Shown piece by piece: positions 24,805-38,552 of a stretch of DNA of 64,000 nucleotides (the first letter of the stretch is position 1; each line of letters begins with the position of its first letter). Where the stretch lies: contig CM034546.1 of assembly GCA_020055645.1 (NCBI GenBank), positions 99,696,001 to 99,760,000 of the forward strand. Direction: 5' to 3'. A model generated the notes under the pieces. It made no database searches. It was not told the origin of the DNA and was given only the letters and a program-made list of their open reading frames with translations. The translations under genes were made by a program, and so were the position numbers. This DNA is from Tomocerus qinae (Eukaryota; Arthropoda; Collembola; Entomobryomorpha; Tomoceridae).

Positions 24805-27800
24805 GACTGTCTTGAAGAAGTTTAGTTGCGTGTCGAATAGAGAGCTATAAAACAGAAGTTAAAAGGGTCAACTTTTTTAATAGGGACTATTATGAAAGGA
24901 CTAAGGACTATGCTGAATATTTTCATGATACATACGCTAAACGGCTTGATCTAAAATCCTTAAATTCATTATTATGTTAATTATCTTTACAGTGATATAA
25001 ATTATTTTAAATGGATCTTGCGGGCATTATATGCATGTGTTGAATCAAACATTCATAAGCAACGTATTTTTTGAAAATTGATTTATTTATCGTATTTTGG
25101 TTTGGATATCTTTGCATCCCAAATTGCGTGTACCCAGCAGTAACACTAACACACTTTGTTTAGGCTATTTATTAGTTTACAAATTTACAATGTGAACATG
25201 ACCACTTGTTGATTCCTTGTAAAATGCAAAACTACGTTATTTTAATCTCTTTAAGGTAAAACATAGAGCCCTATAGTAGTAGTTAAAGCTGAAAAGGCAG
25301 ATTTAAATAGTCTAAATAATTTTATTCAGTGCACTAATACATGAATTTAAACGTGAGAACTATTCAGGTTAAAAGTTACCTGTATCATACCGATTTTATG
25401 AACATATTTATATTTATACAAGAAGATTTTAAAAGTGTTATTATGTGTATAAACACAAGAGTTACTAGAATAAGAAATTAAATAGGGACTTAAAAATATG
25501 GTTACCTTTACGTCTTCAGTGCAGCTAGTCTTACTGAACAAGTGAACCATTAAATTTAAGTAGTGCTCATATGCTAGCTAAGATAATAATCTACAGAAGG
25601 AAGAAATCATAATTATAAAAATACTGACTTATTTTGGAACTATCTATGTAGACCGCAGGCATTTGCGTATTTACTTTTCTAATAATAAAGTCTTTGCGTA
25701 AAGGTGCTGACCAATATCTAATGAATCGATGGTTTTGTTGGTAAACCTTACGTGTACACCCATATGCACTTAAGATAAAAGTGGAAGACTAGGTGGACTA
25801 GAATAGTCTTCGCTTCAAATCATGTCCTCAGTTGGTTTATACAATTGCTATTTAGAATTTAGACGTACTTGCTAATCTTTAACGAGTACTGGGAAATGTC
25901 TAGTATGATTCACCCTTTGCTATAATTGGCTATCTTCTTCTCAATTACGTTGTTTTTGCATTCTCGTTTGCTCTGCCCCGCAAAATATTTTAGCTGACAA
26001 GTAACACTCGAAGGGAATGGGTTAGAATGCGTCACATGCTCGTAAGCAGATTGAACTCAGTTCTGTCCGTTCGCATCATTGGTCTACCACAAAATATCTA
26101 TACAATGGGTTGAGTTAGCATCACGAGTATATTGAGTACATGTAGCAATGAGTTCATTATAGCCAAGTTGTACTGCAGGATACACTTTTACTAACTTATC
26201 CTATCCATGCATGCTTTGGTTTAAAGCATGAGCATTATTTGCACAAACGTTCTTCTAACCCTTCAGAAAGCACGAAATCACACGAACAAGTTTATAGAGG
26301 TTTATGTACTGATATAGTATGTGTATGTCTCACAATGTATTACGCCTCAACCTTTCGCTTCCACAATCCTTATTTTTTGCACGATCGCCTGAGACAGATA
26401 TGCTATTATGTCACCCTTTTCTTAGTAAAATTCCTCTGACTCCGATACTGAAAGTGGTGATGCGAACATCTCGTGATGCAAATCGTCCGCAGCCTTTTTA
26501 ATGAAACATTTCCTTGAAGCTTGGCGTTTCAGTTCAGCATAAACTTTGAGAATGAAGTCAAAATGCTTGAGTTATATTAGTTTCTGGTACAGATGAAAGT
26601 AACTTCTTGTATTTTAGTGTATTTAAATAATACTATGAACGTAAATATTCAAATTTTGAAATTTTTGATGGGATAATGCTATCTATCTATGAAATAAATG
26701 CAGTTGGATCAAAAAAGGACAGGAACACAATATTTTGAACTTAAACAAATTGGAACTTTATTTTGTTATAATCTTTACTTACAGTAGTACTGATTGATAG
26801 GTACTATTTTTAATCTATGGTCATCATGTACATTACATTCACATACATTATTATCGTAGCATCTACATACACAGCAAGTTTATATTTGTTGCGTTCTGTT
26901 TAATATAGTATCAGCAATGAAATATGTACACTTCCCTCTATTAATCTATCTTTCTCTCTCAATAGACGGTTTGTGATGTAGCTAGTAGTAGTACTACAAT
27001 ACAATCTACTTTACACCGATCTAATCTAATTAGGCGTCTCGCAAACTTAATGCTAATCAGTCGCACTTTCATGGTTGTATGACCCAAATAAACTATGAAA
27101 GCTTTTACATCAATCATAATATTATACTACTTCAATAAGGGCATGAGGGTCATTGATTCTATTCTATGATGTAACGATAATCTATTTTAAAACTAAGAAC
27201 TTCACAGTTTACTCTTACATTATTTATTCCATAATAGGCTTGTTAAGAATTACCCCAGCTCATCCTCAGCATTAACAAAGATATGTAACGAAGATAAATA
27301 GATAACCGTTTAGCCACATTATGAGATATTAAAAGGGTTAAGAGATTGTCACACATTGCTGACTCTTTCGCTAGTTTGCTAAAGCATTTTTGTCAATAAA
27401 AATCTAAATCCCCCAATATATTGATTTTACAATCATAATATCCAGATCTAATTCACTTTTAACACTGGTTATGTTCAAAAAAGAATGTTGACAGAATGGA
27501 AAGACGATATTTACACTGTTTTGTTTCCAAACTATCATAATGCCCTGTTTTTGTTGTACAGAAGGGCACTAATTGGCAATGCATAGCAAAGATAAGCAAT
27601 GAAGTAACAGTAATAATAAATTAGAAACAAAAATAGAGACGGAAGGATCCATTGATCTGTTCTATTACTATTCAGATAGCTAGTATACTCAATCGCTTGT
27701 GAAGTAAACTATGAGTAGGGTACAATGAGTACATAAATATGTCTTAACATCGATAATTGTACTCATGTTATCAGTTTAAATTTCTATTACGACAAAATAC

Positions 27801-30686
27801 ATTCATTCATGTACAGTTTTGTTACATGGTCCCCACAGTCCAAGCACATCACATTATTTCAGATACAAGTTTAGAAAAGTTAGTAGTACAGTAGACACTA
27901 CAAACCAATTTTCTTTTCCTAACGCAGAGTATTGTAGATAAGAAAACATTACAGTTGCATCTATTATCTTCTAACATTAATCCCACCACAACTATACGCA
28001 AATTATTTATATCTCACATATCTTATAGTAACTACAGATATATTGCGCTAATACACACGTACCCTCCCCCTAATACACATACATTTTTGTTTTCCGTCAA
28101 TCTCTATATTTTACCAATGCATTTAACATGTAATGGATACAACAAGTTACAGGCTTAGGTTTGTATCGCAAAGTTGTAAATCTAGGATATAAAATGTTTT
28201 CTGATACAGAGTGTACTATATTTGCATTATATTACGATAATCATAAAATAGGTAATCTTTTTGCATCAGTGTAAGTATAAGGACATTTTTGGGCTATATA
28301 GGACAATTGTAAGATTTCCTTACGAGAGCATTGGGTTTTAATGTTTTCCTGATGTTCAATATGATAGATAGGCTTAAAGGAAAGCCTTATAGGTTACAAC
28401 CTTACAAACCAATTTTGAAGTAAAATCACAGGATAGTTGTATGTATCTATACATGTTAATGTCCGACGGAAAACAAAGCAACGTGTCTGTGACTTATTGT
28501 ACCTTATTGTTAGTATACATGTCGATAAAATTTTTTTGCTCAGCAATACTAGTAGTAGTATTTGTATTTAATCACTAGAATTAAATAGGTACCTACTGAT
28601 GAACTTGAATCCGCAGTTACAGTACCTGAAGGCTAAAACCCTGATCTTGTAGACAAACAACTGTAAATTTACTAACAGAAAAAAAGAAATTATAGTTATG
28701 TCCTTTTAACTTGTAACCAATTAAACATTACTTATTTTTGATAGCTGACTCACATAGCAAATATACAAAAATGTAAAGCAAGACTCTGTCCATACGTAAA
28801 GTAGTAGTACAGTAGATAATCTGTAACAATCATTCTATAACAATAATTTCTGATAATAAAAATAGATACTGAGGACAGAAACAAAAGTTATATAACAATA
28901 CACATAGTACCCCTAGATAATTTAATTATTAACTAATCATTAACCTAGCTAATAGTAGTGATTTACATAATAAGCATGATTGTCCTTTTGAGATACGTTT
29001 AACTTGTCAATAGGATGCAATGTAAAACACCCTTTCTGACTGAATGTAGATACTACAATACACAAAAATGCAAGAAAAAAAACTAGGCATAATATAACTA
29101 CAAAACCTCTACCAAATTATTACAATAAAACTACAGGAAATGTTTAGCACTATTAATAATTATTTATATTATCATTACAATATTCTCCGAAATGGTTGAA
29201 AACATGGTTGAACAACAAAATGGTAAAAAAATAAAGAAAATATTACAGCATAGCCCCAAAAGAAGTATAAATGACCGTAATTATAAGCTTTCACTACCTT
29301 GAATGGCTAAGGAGAGTAGAAATGTATACATGTACACATCTTAAAAATGCTTTCATGGTAGGAAGGGTATCTAAGAAAATCCAAAGTTTTAAATGCAGAT
29401 CGCTTCATTGAAACTGGACTAATTTATGTACATCTTACCAAAAATGGAACTATTATCAGAGCTAAATAATAGTATTATTTTTGGAAAACTCAGTGAAGCT
29501 GCGCACCTTGAAATTAAAGTATATTTTAACACGAAAGTTAAATGATTTAAAGAAACTGAAAATTTATCAACAGTAGCTTATCACAATAGCTAAGCCCGAT
29601 CATAAAAGATTCTTAAATGGTGGCCGAAAACCATAATAATTATTTTATATTACTTAATACAAATATATATTTTCTATTACTTCGTTGACTTTTCAATCAT
29701 GCTCTGACGAAATTTTATGATCTATCTGATATTTGCCTCCTGATCCCTTCTTTCCAATAGTTTTCAAAATGTGCATATTAACTATATCATAGCTGATAGA
29801 GTAGTCAGCTATCAGGTTTGATTACATATACTAGGTAAATAAACATTATACAATAACATAACTAGAACCAATTCAAAAATTAACTACATTCGGGTCTATT
29901 AAAGGGGGCTGCAAGAAATTGCAAATTAGAAACTAATAAACAGAAGAAAGGTCAATTATTTCTAGTAAATACTTGTAGCTTAATTATTATCATTCATTAA
30001 ATATACATGAATAGCTCGTCAAGTTTGCTTGGCATAATATAAACATAAATAGTATAGTATTTCATTATTGTAATATGTTCTATATTATAGTATAATATTA
30101 AGTAATACAGTTGTAACATTTAAATATCTGCAGACTTAATCACTACAAGGAAAGGTTCATTAAATTTAAAGCACATCTTTAGGTTAAGTAGTTCTCCTTT
30201 CTTCATAGTTGTAGAAGTGATAAGACAATTTATTCAACTTAACAAATAGCTATAGGTATATGTACATCATAATTTGAAAATAGTTCGCTAACGGTGCTAT
30301 TGAATAGGATTTCTCAACTGTTTTCTACTTGATCTGCATCATTTTTGATGATGTACAATGACTATAATGCTATAATGAAAAATTAAGGCATCATTATTAC
30401 AGTTTACATTTGTGTACGGCAATAATGAAGTAGCACACATTTTCTGACAGAATGAGTAGAGCTATTTTAAAAAGGCACTTGCGTTTGTAGAAATTAACAA
30501 TTTTGACTTATATTTTGACATGTAGTAGTATTTGAAAAACAAGTTTAGTATGATTACGTTATGAGAGGTACCTCTTTAGCCTTTATAACCTTGAACTGGC
30601 CCTATTAATCTAGGCTTTCACAGTTACATCTTTGTCCCATCACCTATAATATATAACATAATTGTTTTGTTCCAGGTACATTATTA
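24805..30686. other. 5.9-kb gene-poor interval
   Basis: Lies between the start of BEN gene B and the stop of BEN gene C. An acceptor-like site at about 24845 suggests a 5' UTR or further N-terminal exon of gene B upstream. The rest may include a long 3' UTR of gene C; no gene found. Confidence 0.5.
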
Positions 30687-32781
30687 CTACTTCTGGTGTA
30701 GCTTATCAAAGTTAACAATTCTAATGTTATTAGCTTCCGGTTCGACTTTGACATTAGGGACTTGTGCATCAAGTTCCTCCTTCTTTGTCTGAAGTAATTT
30801 CTTTTCTCGTTGCCTAAACTGGTTTAAGTATTGAGCCAGTGCCTCCTTAACAATCTTTTGCTCGTTTTGGGACAGAAATCCAGGATTTGACACAACATCG
30901 GCTTCCAATCTCTTTACATTAGGGAGCCGATTGGAAGCTAATACATCTATGGGAAATAAGCAGATTATTTTCAATAACTTTTCTCTATAAATGAATTATT
31001 ATATGGATGTATCAAATGAATGCTAATAGTTGTGAGCACTTACTGAAAATTGCATTCAGCTTGGAAGGATTCAAAGGCTGAAGGCTAAGACCATTTACGA
31101 CAAATGTGCTGCGTCGTCCTACAGTAGAGGACAGTTTTTCTTTCTTGGGAATGAAAAGGTCACACTCGAACAAAGCCACTGCAGCATCTTTAAGAGTTTC
31201 TTTGGTGGCTGCTTTATGCCAGTTTTCCTTCTTAACAAAATATCGATTATCTTGAGGACCGATTTCAACGTACTATTCAAAGAAAACATGAAATTGAATT
31301 AGTACACTTAAAACGAATTTTGGAATCTTGGATTAAAAATCAAAAAATGTAAAAAAGTATAATATACTGCTTACATCTACTTTGGGGGCAACTTTCATAA
31401 TGGCTTCTAGAGCAGTGTCTAATAGTCCTAAATGAGGCTCCAGCTCCCCTTTTAATTCCAATAAAAATAAAGCATGGCTCACGACATTTTCTTCTTTCTG
31501 TTTTTCTAAAAGTTCTTGAAGTTGTATAGCTCCTGTGGATGTAGAATATATTTTAAAGGATTATAATTAATACGATTATATTACACTGTACTATACTATA
31601 TTATGTTTTTACTACACTCAGTAACCCAAAATTATGTTGTATCTATCTATATGTGTGTTGGAAAGCAGACAATGTAAGATAAACAAACCTGTAATCATTT
31701 TGCCTTGAATCTCTCTGAGTTTATCGGCAAATTCAATATTTTTCATTGGTTTTCTCACGGTAACAGGATTGAAAGTCGATAGCTGCGTTCCTGGTTCTAC
31801 TTTTTGCACTGGTGGAAATGCGGTTTCGAATTTTCGTTTCCGAAAAGATTCATCAGAGTTAGAGGAAAAATCGGATGAATAAGAAAATGCTTGATTGGAC
31901 TTCGAGTGACCAGAATTAGAATCTAAATCCATGCTTATCTCTTCCCTGTAAAAACAAAATATTGCTAAATATAAAATGCACTGCTGTGAGCTTAGCTAAT
32001 TAGCTATGCTTCGTACAAACTAAACTAGTATTAGTTATTAACTGGGATTACCTTTTTAAAAGGTTTAAAATGAAATTGATATAATGACCAAAACAAACCT
32101 TTTGATAAACGGTGCATTTGGGCTAAATATGATGCTTTGCTGTATAATTGGTTCTGGTTCCGAACTGGTGACCCCAGTCATTGGGTTAGTTTTTCTTCTA
32201 TTTTTTGTAGAATTTAGAACAGAATTTGAAGTACTTGTGGCCTGTGCTTCAGTTGTGCTAGTAGTTTGTACAGGTACGGTGGTATTAGGTGAAGATGATA
32301 CTAATTTGTTAACAGGGTTGGCTACGATCATAGTTTTTCCATTCCATTGAAGTGGTCCTCCAGGCATATTTATTATCTCGATACCAGCGACTTCTGGCTT
32401 TGAAGAATCAAATAATCTAGTCTCCTTCGATCCGCTTTGGACAACAATGAATTTAGGGGGGTTTCCTCCGTCAGATTTTATACCATCGGTAGTTCCTACT
32501 CCATTTCTCATTTGAACTACATATTTAGGAACTTGATATTGTGGAATCGGGGAACCAGAGTTGACAGGATTTACTATTTTATAATTTGTAAATCTTGCCG
32601 TGTTTTCTGGTGCATTTACAATGTGACTGCTTAGGTTAGTTACTGTAAACTGTTTACCATTGGACATTGCATTGTGGTTGTGTATAGGCTTAGCCTCTAC
32701 TAATCCCGGTTCTATCTTAATTGGACCTATGCAATCACCACTGCGAACAGTTACCAATGTTTTGGAAGGGATGTTCTCCAT
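30687..32781 (-). CDS. BEN-domain protein C (528 aa)
   Basis: Five coding exons: 32099-32781, 31689-31945, 31375-31532, 31044-31272 and 30687-30946. They total 1587 nt with every phase agreeing. The start MENIPSK is fixed by an in-frame TAG 24 nt upstream. Exon 1 (228 aa) is Thr/Ser/Pro/Asn-rich and carries the motif IKIEPG, which resembles a sumoylation site (psi-K-x-E). Exon 2 contains the basic run RKRKFE. Exon 3 (158 nt, the same size as in gene A) encodes a Leu-rich helical segment, GAIQLQELLEKQKEEN. The BEN region follows at about residues 367-500: LKDAAVALFECDLF, STVGR, LNPSKLNAIF and the helix NEQKIVKEALAQYLNQFRQR. A C-terminal VKVEPE is a second sumoylation-like motif. Sumoylation-type motifs fit a transcriptional repressor, but this is inference. 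It is the closest paralog of the gene at 8.9-10.5 kb. Confidence 0.8.
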
Positions 32782-35700
32782 TTCCAAATCTTCAAAATTT
32801 GGCTAGCTGGAACCAGTCTCCGATTAACTCTGTAAAAAAATGCATTAACTTAAATATATACATATATATCACTCAGACTTTTATCATCCTACCTTAAGAT
32901 TCCTGATTACAAAGTATTTTCCGTAATAAATGGACATTACGAATTGATTTTCTGCTAAACTCTAATTAAACATTTTATGTTTGTAAGGGGTCCTATCCAG
33001 GATAGTCAAGTGGTTGCAGAAAGAATTTTTCCTACGTACCTTGGTATCGGTGTACATTTTAAGGACATGTTTAATAGGGTTGAAACAGTCTTTTTCAGTG
33101 AAATATTCTAGAACTGGTATTTCTGACTTTGACATAATTTTGCACTATATAATATAACTACACTACGATGTGTAAAAATCCTTGGTTCAGATCCTTCCCT
33201 ACGTAACGTAACATATATAAGCAAGTTGGATTGAAAAGGCTACATATTCTCAGACATGTAGTTTTAAAAGCTGTATGGTTGGAAACAGTATTACACATGC
33301 CAATGCTACTCGTAACTCGTAATAATAAATGATTATTGGAATTTTGTAATAAATAGATCACACGACATAATACATAATTATTACAGTCTAAACAAGTGCC
33401 ATCAACCCTAAATACGTAGTTACTTGTTATGTTAGTTATAGTGTAGTATATCTAAACTTATAATATGTAACAGTATTCTCCCACCATTATACACTAAATC
33501 ATATTCGGTCATAAAAATATCTAGTTAAAAATTTAACAACTACATAGCATAGACGAATACCGTGATACAGATATTAATACATAACTAAAGTACAGCCCAT
33601 GACATGAGCCCATCATCACACCACTTGCACTTAGCACTCTATTCTCCTAACCCATTATGTCATTTATTTAACAAACGCAAAGAACCAAAATCCTGAACCA
33701 ACCAAACTACGTCGCTTGCACATGTAAACATGCAATCCTGTACAAAGTTGAAGTTGAGTTGTAAGATGTGTACTTGTGTACTCACATGCAAACACATATA
33801 ATCTTCATTGTAAAGCAAAGCAACGCCATTCTATTCTATGCATGATGGCCATGGAGTCTATTCCCATTGTACAGCATTGTGAGATTCTACACAAGATATT
33901 ATAGTCCCGAACTCGGAACATACATGTACTAACTCAACGAACGTGCAGAATTCATATTGTCATGCTTTATCTTACATGTTGCCAGATTAAAACAGAGGGA
34001 GTAAGAAAAGAACAATAATTCAAAGCCTGAGGAAAATGTAAGACAGGTAAGTGACAGAAACAGAAAGGAAGAACAATAAATATATTGTACAAACATATAC
34101 CCCTTACATATATACGCAGCAAAGAACTGTAAGATTATTAAGCAGAGGGGCATTAGTATCTGTAAGTAGAGGCATTCGTAAAAATACAAAACGTTAATGA
34201 TAGTTTCTATTTGTAAGTACTTACATGCAAAAATGTTAATTTATAAGTGGAATATGAAACAAAAAAATTTATCAGTTGCAAATAATTGCACGGCTGTTTC
34301 TACAACGTATATGTTATGTCCATATTTGCTGTAATTCTAGTTCTAATGACCTTAAAATCACCAAAGTTTGTTTAGTTAGTAATTCTTCACAACGAAGGGT
34401 TTGCACTTTGCACAGCAAAAATTTCGTTAATTCATTATGTAGTTTATATAAGCGAATTGTAGAAAGAAACTGTAATACTGATACTAATTCTATACAGTAC
34501 ATATATTTACATGTCACACTTAAAGACAACATGCAAGCAAAGCGTACATATACTTTATGTACTCCTCAACTGGTGTATTAGAATAGATTGTAGGTAACAC
34601 GGAAAATAGGGTACGTAAATGACATAAGCGATTACTTACACTAGTACCCCTGGCCTGGCCAATCACAATTAAGTACCCCTGACCAATCACAATTAAGTTA
34701 AGTACCCCTGGTCAGTCACAATTAATCCCTGGTTGGCCTATCTTAAAATGGACTTTGTTGATGCTAACAGATAGAGATATTTCAACAATATTATAACATA
34801 CCTACTTAATTGTCTGGATTGTCTCTATCTGTTACTTACATCTTAGACATTTGGACAGTACAAAATCAATGTGGAAAATGGAACAATCAAACAGGGTTCA
34901 TTCCACTATATATCTCTTATGGTTCATGGAGCTCATGGCTCGAATAACATTCCAAAAGTACACATTCACAAAGTACAAAGCGTTGCATAATTTTTTTTAA
35001 ACAACACATTTGAAAGAAACAAACCTTTGCGTTCGGAAGGTACTCCTGGCCTTTTTACAGGAATCTTGTCTGTAATTGTATCAATGTGTATCAAACAATT
35101 TGTGCGTAGTCCCGGAAGTAGGAAATGCTAGCTGGATAAAATTTATACAATTCTGGAACAGAACAGCCAAGGTTGCGAGTTGTAAAACTGTTCGTTAGTT
35201 TGCTGCAACTGCAACCTGAAATTGCAATGTTATTGTAAGATTGTACGGATAAGGCTACGACACTTTGTTGCGGTTGCGACTTCCTCCGTTGTCCAATTTA
35301 ATATTTCCGGAAGTTCATTTCTATTGACCAATATTTGTAAATTTTTAGGCTGAATAGTTTGAATTGTAAACCATTTGTAAAAAAAATAAACGCTTTTTAA
35401 TTTGTAACTTTATAGCTTACCTTACACAACTAGAACTGGTCCGGTCAAGTGACGCTTTATTATGATACTGTAAAGAGTAAAAATGATAATGATGACATAA
35501 AAATCAATTTGGAAAACAGGGTTCAATGATGTTAAGCTTAAGAGTTGCCCAAAAGTTGAAAGTATAAACTATTTCCAAGTCTGCGTGTATTGTGCTTTTG
35601 TGCTATTGTGCAAATTATACAATGTATATCACTGACAGCTGCACAATTTAAGAATTGTTTCCGAACAACCACAAAGAAACTGCACAAACTAATAGTTGCA

Positions 35701-36906
35701 TAAAAGAGAAGGATATTATAATTATGTAAATTGCAAAGTAAGTTTGCTGCTGTTGATGCGTTGTTGTAGTTGTAGGAGGATGTGTAAGGAAATTCAAAAT
35801 TGATATCGTACACACGAATAATAACGAATTGCAACAAATGTATAAATAAATATTACAATGATAAAAAATTGTTTCTCACCCGATTGACTACCGTATGTGT
35901 TAGCGAATCACTTGAATAATAATTACGTTATTTAATTATAAATAATAGAAATAATTGAACAACTTTTCTTAAATGACACAAACAGAACATACAACATTAA
36001 CTACAGTTGCGTTTTACACAGAGCACTTTTAAGATGAGAGTGCACACATTGCACATAAAACTTTACAATAAAATGTACGTACTGTTCTACAGGATTACAT
36101 GTACGCACGTATTGGATTTGATCTGTATATATATGAACAAAAATGCCAAAGCACGCTAAACTTTCTTGTTATGCGCGTTTTGTGTATACATGACATGTTG
36201 CCGTTCTGTGTTGATGTTAAATCTACAATACTACTCTACTTTATTCGAATATCATATTCACATAAATATATCTACAAACCACCATGTTTATGCTATGCTC
36301 TGCAGTAGAGCAGCAGAGAAGAGAGTAGTTTTGCGTCTTCTTGCTTGCGTTTTGTTCATCATCAACAACAACAACGCAATATTTCATAGTGTTGGTTATC
36401 AGAAGAGTGAGTGAAGTAAACGAATAAATGGTGAATGGTTACACAATCACATTCTCAATTTCTCATTGATACTCAAAAATAGTATATTCCCGTTTATAGA
36501 ATAAAAGTGCTTATAGTTAATAATGATTCTACAGGTTAAGTTAGAGTACACAGACAGCTGAACATTTATAGAAATGTATTCGTTTTAGTACCGCTAATAA
36601 AAGTGCTCATCGATTGGTCAACATAAAGGTAAGACCATAATATTATTGTGACAATAATACTTATTATGTCATATGTTGTATATATACTGGCACATTAAAT
36701 CATGTAATTCCATGTTAAAGGACACCAAATATCAAATAACCACTATTATATTATAAAGCCATTTATTATCTATTTTTTGAAAAATTGCGAAGCAAATTGT
36801 TCGTTTGGCTGACTCGGAGTAACTATATACATATACAATTTATAATATGAACTTAAATTTTTTTTAACTTTCAGGATAGTTGACATTTGCCCTTTATGTT
36901 TATGTA
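32782..36906. other. Divergent intergenic region between BEN gene C and the orphan gene
   Basis: The two flanking genes are transcribed away from each other, so promoters and non-coding first exons of both should lie here. Only a 3-unit tandem repeat (34.64-34.74 kb) and a short CAA run near 36.36 kb are visible. Confidence 0.5.
34640..34735 (+). repeat. Short tandem repeat, 3 units of about 30 bp
   Basis: Repeats of AAGTACCCCTGACCAATCAC followed by AATT, with substitutions in each unit. Intergenic, upstream of BEN gene C. Confidence 0.8.
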
Positions 36907-37518
36907 ATGATGCATACACAAAATGAAGATGAACTAACCGGGCCTCCAGAAATCTGCCAAAGAAAGTTGAGAACTATAAAGTTACCGTTACCTCTACCTA
37001 ACCGAAACAATGAAGATATGGAGAATGCATTACCAGAGATGAATTTCAGACACCTGAGGAAGATTACTGGACTGAAAGGAGTCTTGAAAAGGTGTCAAGA
37101 GTCTGTAGAATTGATGGAGTGGAAATGTTCAGATTTGAGCCTCGAAGAAGAGCTAAAAACCACTTTTGCAGTGTCTGATCTAGGGAATGATGAGTCCTGC
37201 TCGGATTCCGATCAATCAACTTTGTTATGGACTGAAGAGGATAAGCAATTTGTCGCCAAAAAATGTGAAAATAAGCTCCCATTTGAAACTTTCTGGAGTA
37301 AGTCATTTAGAATGGAAAAAGAAATAGATCGCCGAAAATCAGTTGTGAAAAATTCCCCAGTAATATTGAATAGCCTTCTTGAACTAAATGGAGACAAACT
37401 TCGCCCTGTTTTTGATAATATTAGAATCGATAGTACCAGAGTCCGTGGGAATGCTTTATTAGGTACAAAAGTTAAAGCTACAATAATTCCAAATAAAACA
37501 ATTTTGACAGAGGTTTAG
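36907..37518 (+). CDS. Unrecognised 203-aa protein, single coding exon
   Basis: An uninterrupted frame starts at MMHTQNEDEL and ends at TEV-stop. An in-frame TAG lies at 36877-36879, 3 nt after a good acceptor (pyrimidine tract plus CAG ending at 36874), so the 5' UTR is probably spliced and the coding part is one exon. The protein is hydrophilic, with no signal peptide or membrane segment. It has a basic N-terminal third (GLKGVLKRCQES), an acidic middle (NDESCSDSDQS) and a C-terminal third rich in KxxxN and ILNSLL. Composition is coding-like and unlike the AT-rich flanks. I do not recognise a family; a small nuclear or cell-cycle regulator is possible but unproven. It is the nearest gene to the mobile-element island starting at 38.27 kb. 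AATAAA motifs occur near 37.79 and 37.85 kb. Confidence 0.62.
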   Translation: MMHTQNEDELTGPPEICQRKLRTIKLPLPLPNRNNEDMENALPEMNFRHLRKITGLKGVLKRCQESVELMEWKCSDLSLEEELKTTFAVSDLGNDESCSDSDQSTLLWTEEDKQFVAKKCENKLPFETFWSKSFRMEKEIDRRKSVVKNSPVILNSLLELNGDKLRPVFDNIRIDSTRVRGNALLGTKVKATIIPNKTILTEV

Positions 37519-38270
37519 TTGTTGAATTGGAAAAAATGGGTTATACACATTTACATTTAGTGGACATAATATCTTAACCATTTGAAAAACTAAATCTTAA
37601 AATGTTGACAACATTTTAAGACATAAACAACTTGTTAAACCCAGCGCATTGTATAGAATAACATTAGCTTTATTATTATATTTTTTAACTTAAACTTATG
37701 AAATTCTATATAGTTATTACATTGAATTAATTGCAGACCACGAAATCAATTATTAATATTTGATAATATTCTAATCTTCATCGACAATTCCGAAATAAAA
37801 TTGAAGTAAGGCAGAGGTTGCACAAATTCCTATCAATTTTAACCAAAAATAAACCTGACAGTGTATTTTCTACGTTTTTTATACTCAGCAACTTAAACAA
37901 GACAATATACTTTAAGGAAAGTAAATAAATCTATTTTGAGAAAATGGAACGTGCTTATTGGTTCGCATTATTATTATAATAAATATAACGTTTAGCATCC
38001 TAATTTGTGAAGTTTTTTGCATAGCCTTTACATACCCAGCTGCAGCTGAAATCGAGTCTCAATTTGTATGTTTTTGGCACAATTGAAAAATTAAACATAT
38101 AACATAATATTTTATACCTTGGGTCAGTGTCAGGGGGTCATGGTCATTGCTAGAATATAGAATCTGCATTTTTGATACAACATGTGTACAACTTTAACAA
38201 CAACGTTGACTTTAAAGAAGAGATAAATGTAGCGCGATATGCAATGCATTGCATGAATTAGATTAGCTGA
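37519..38270. other. 3' flank of the orphan gene
   Basis: Contains AATAAA motifs near 37.79 and 37.85 kb that could serve the orphan gene. Otherwise plain AT-rich sequence up to the target duplication at 38271. Confidence 0.5.
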
Positions 38271-38279
38271 CAATACCGG

Positions 38280-38552
38280 GGCTCATCCTATATACCCGAC
38301 ACCCGACAGTCAAATACCGGACAACCGACACCCTCCCACCCGACGCCCGACAACGACCAAATACTATCTACCCGACACCCGACGGCGAACTACCAGACAC
38401 CCGATGCCTTCCCACCCGATGCCCGACAGCCCCCAAATCCTTCCCACCCAACGCCCGACAACTAACTACCGGACACCCGATACCTAACCAACCGACACCC
38501 GCCGCCTTCCCACCCGACAACTGACGCCCTTCTACCCTACATTTAGATTTTT
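38280..38552 (+). repeat. Left terminal inverted repeat of the 9.2-kb element
   Basis: The repeat starts GGCTCATCCTATATACCCG and is the reverse complement of 47238-47510. The only differences I could see are at the inner end. Its body is itself made of degenerate 7- to 14-bp units around CCCGACA, much more C-rich than its surroundings. Confidence 0.9.

Noticed and set aside
36880..36906. N-terminal extension of the orphan gene
   Set aside because: These codons precede the first ATG and follow an in-frame TAG directly after the splice acceptor.
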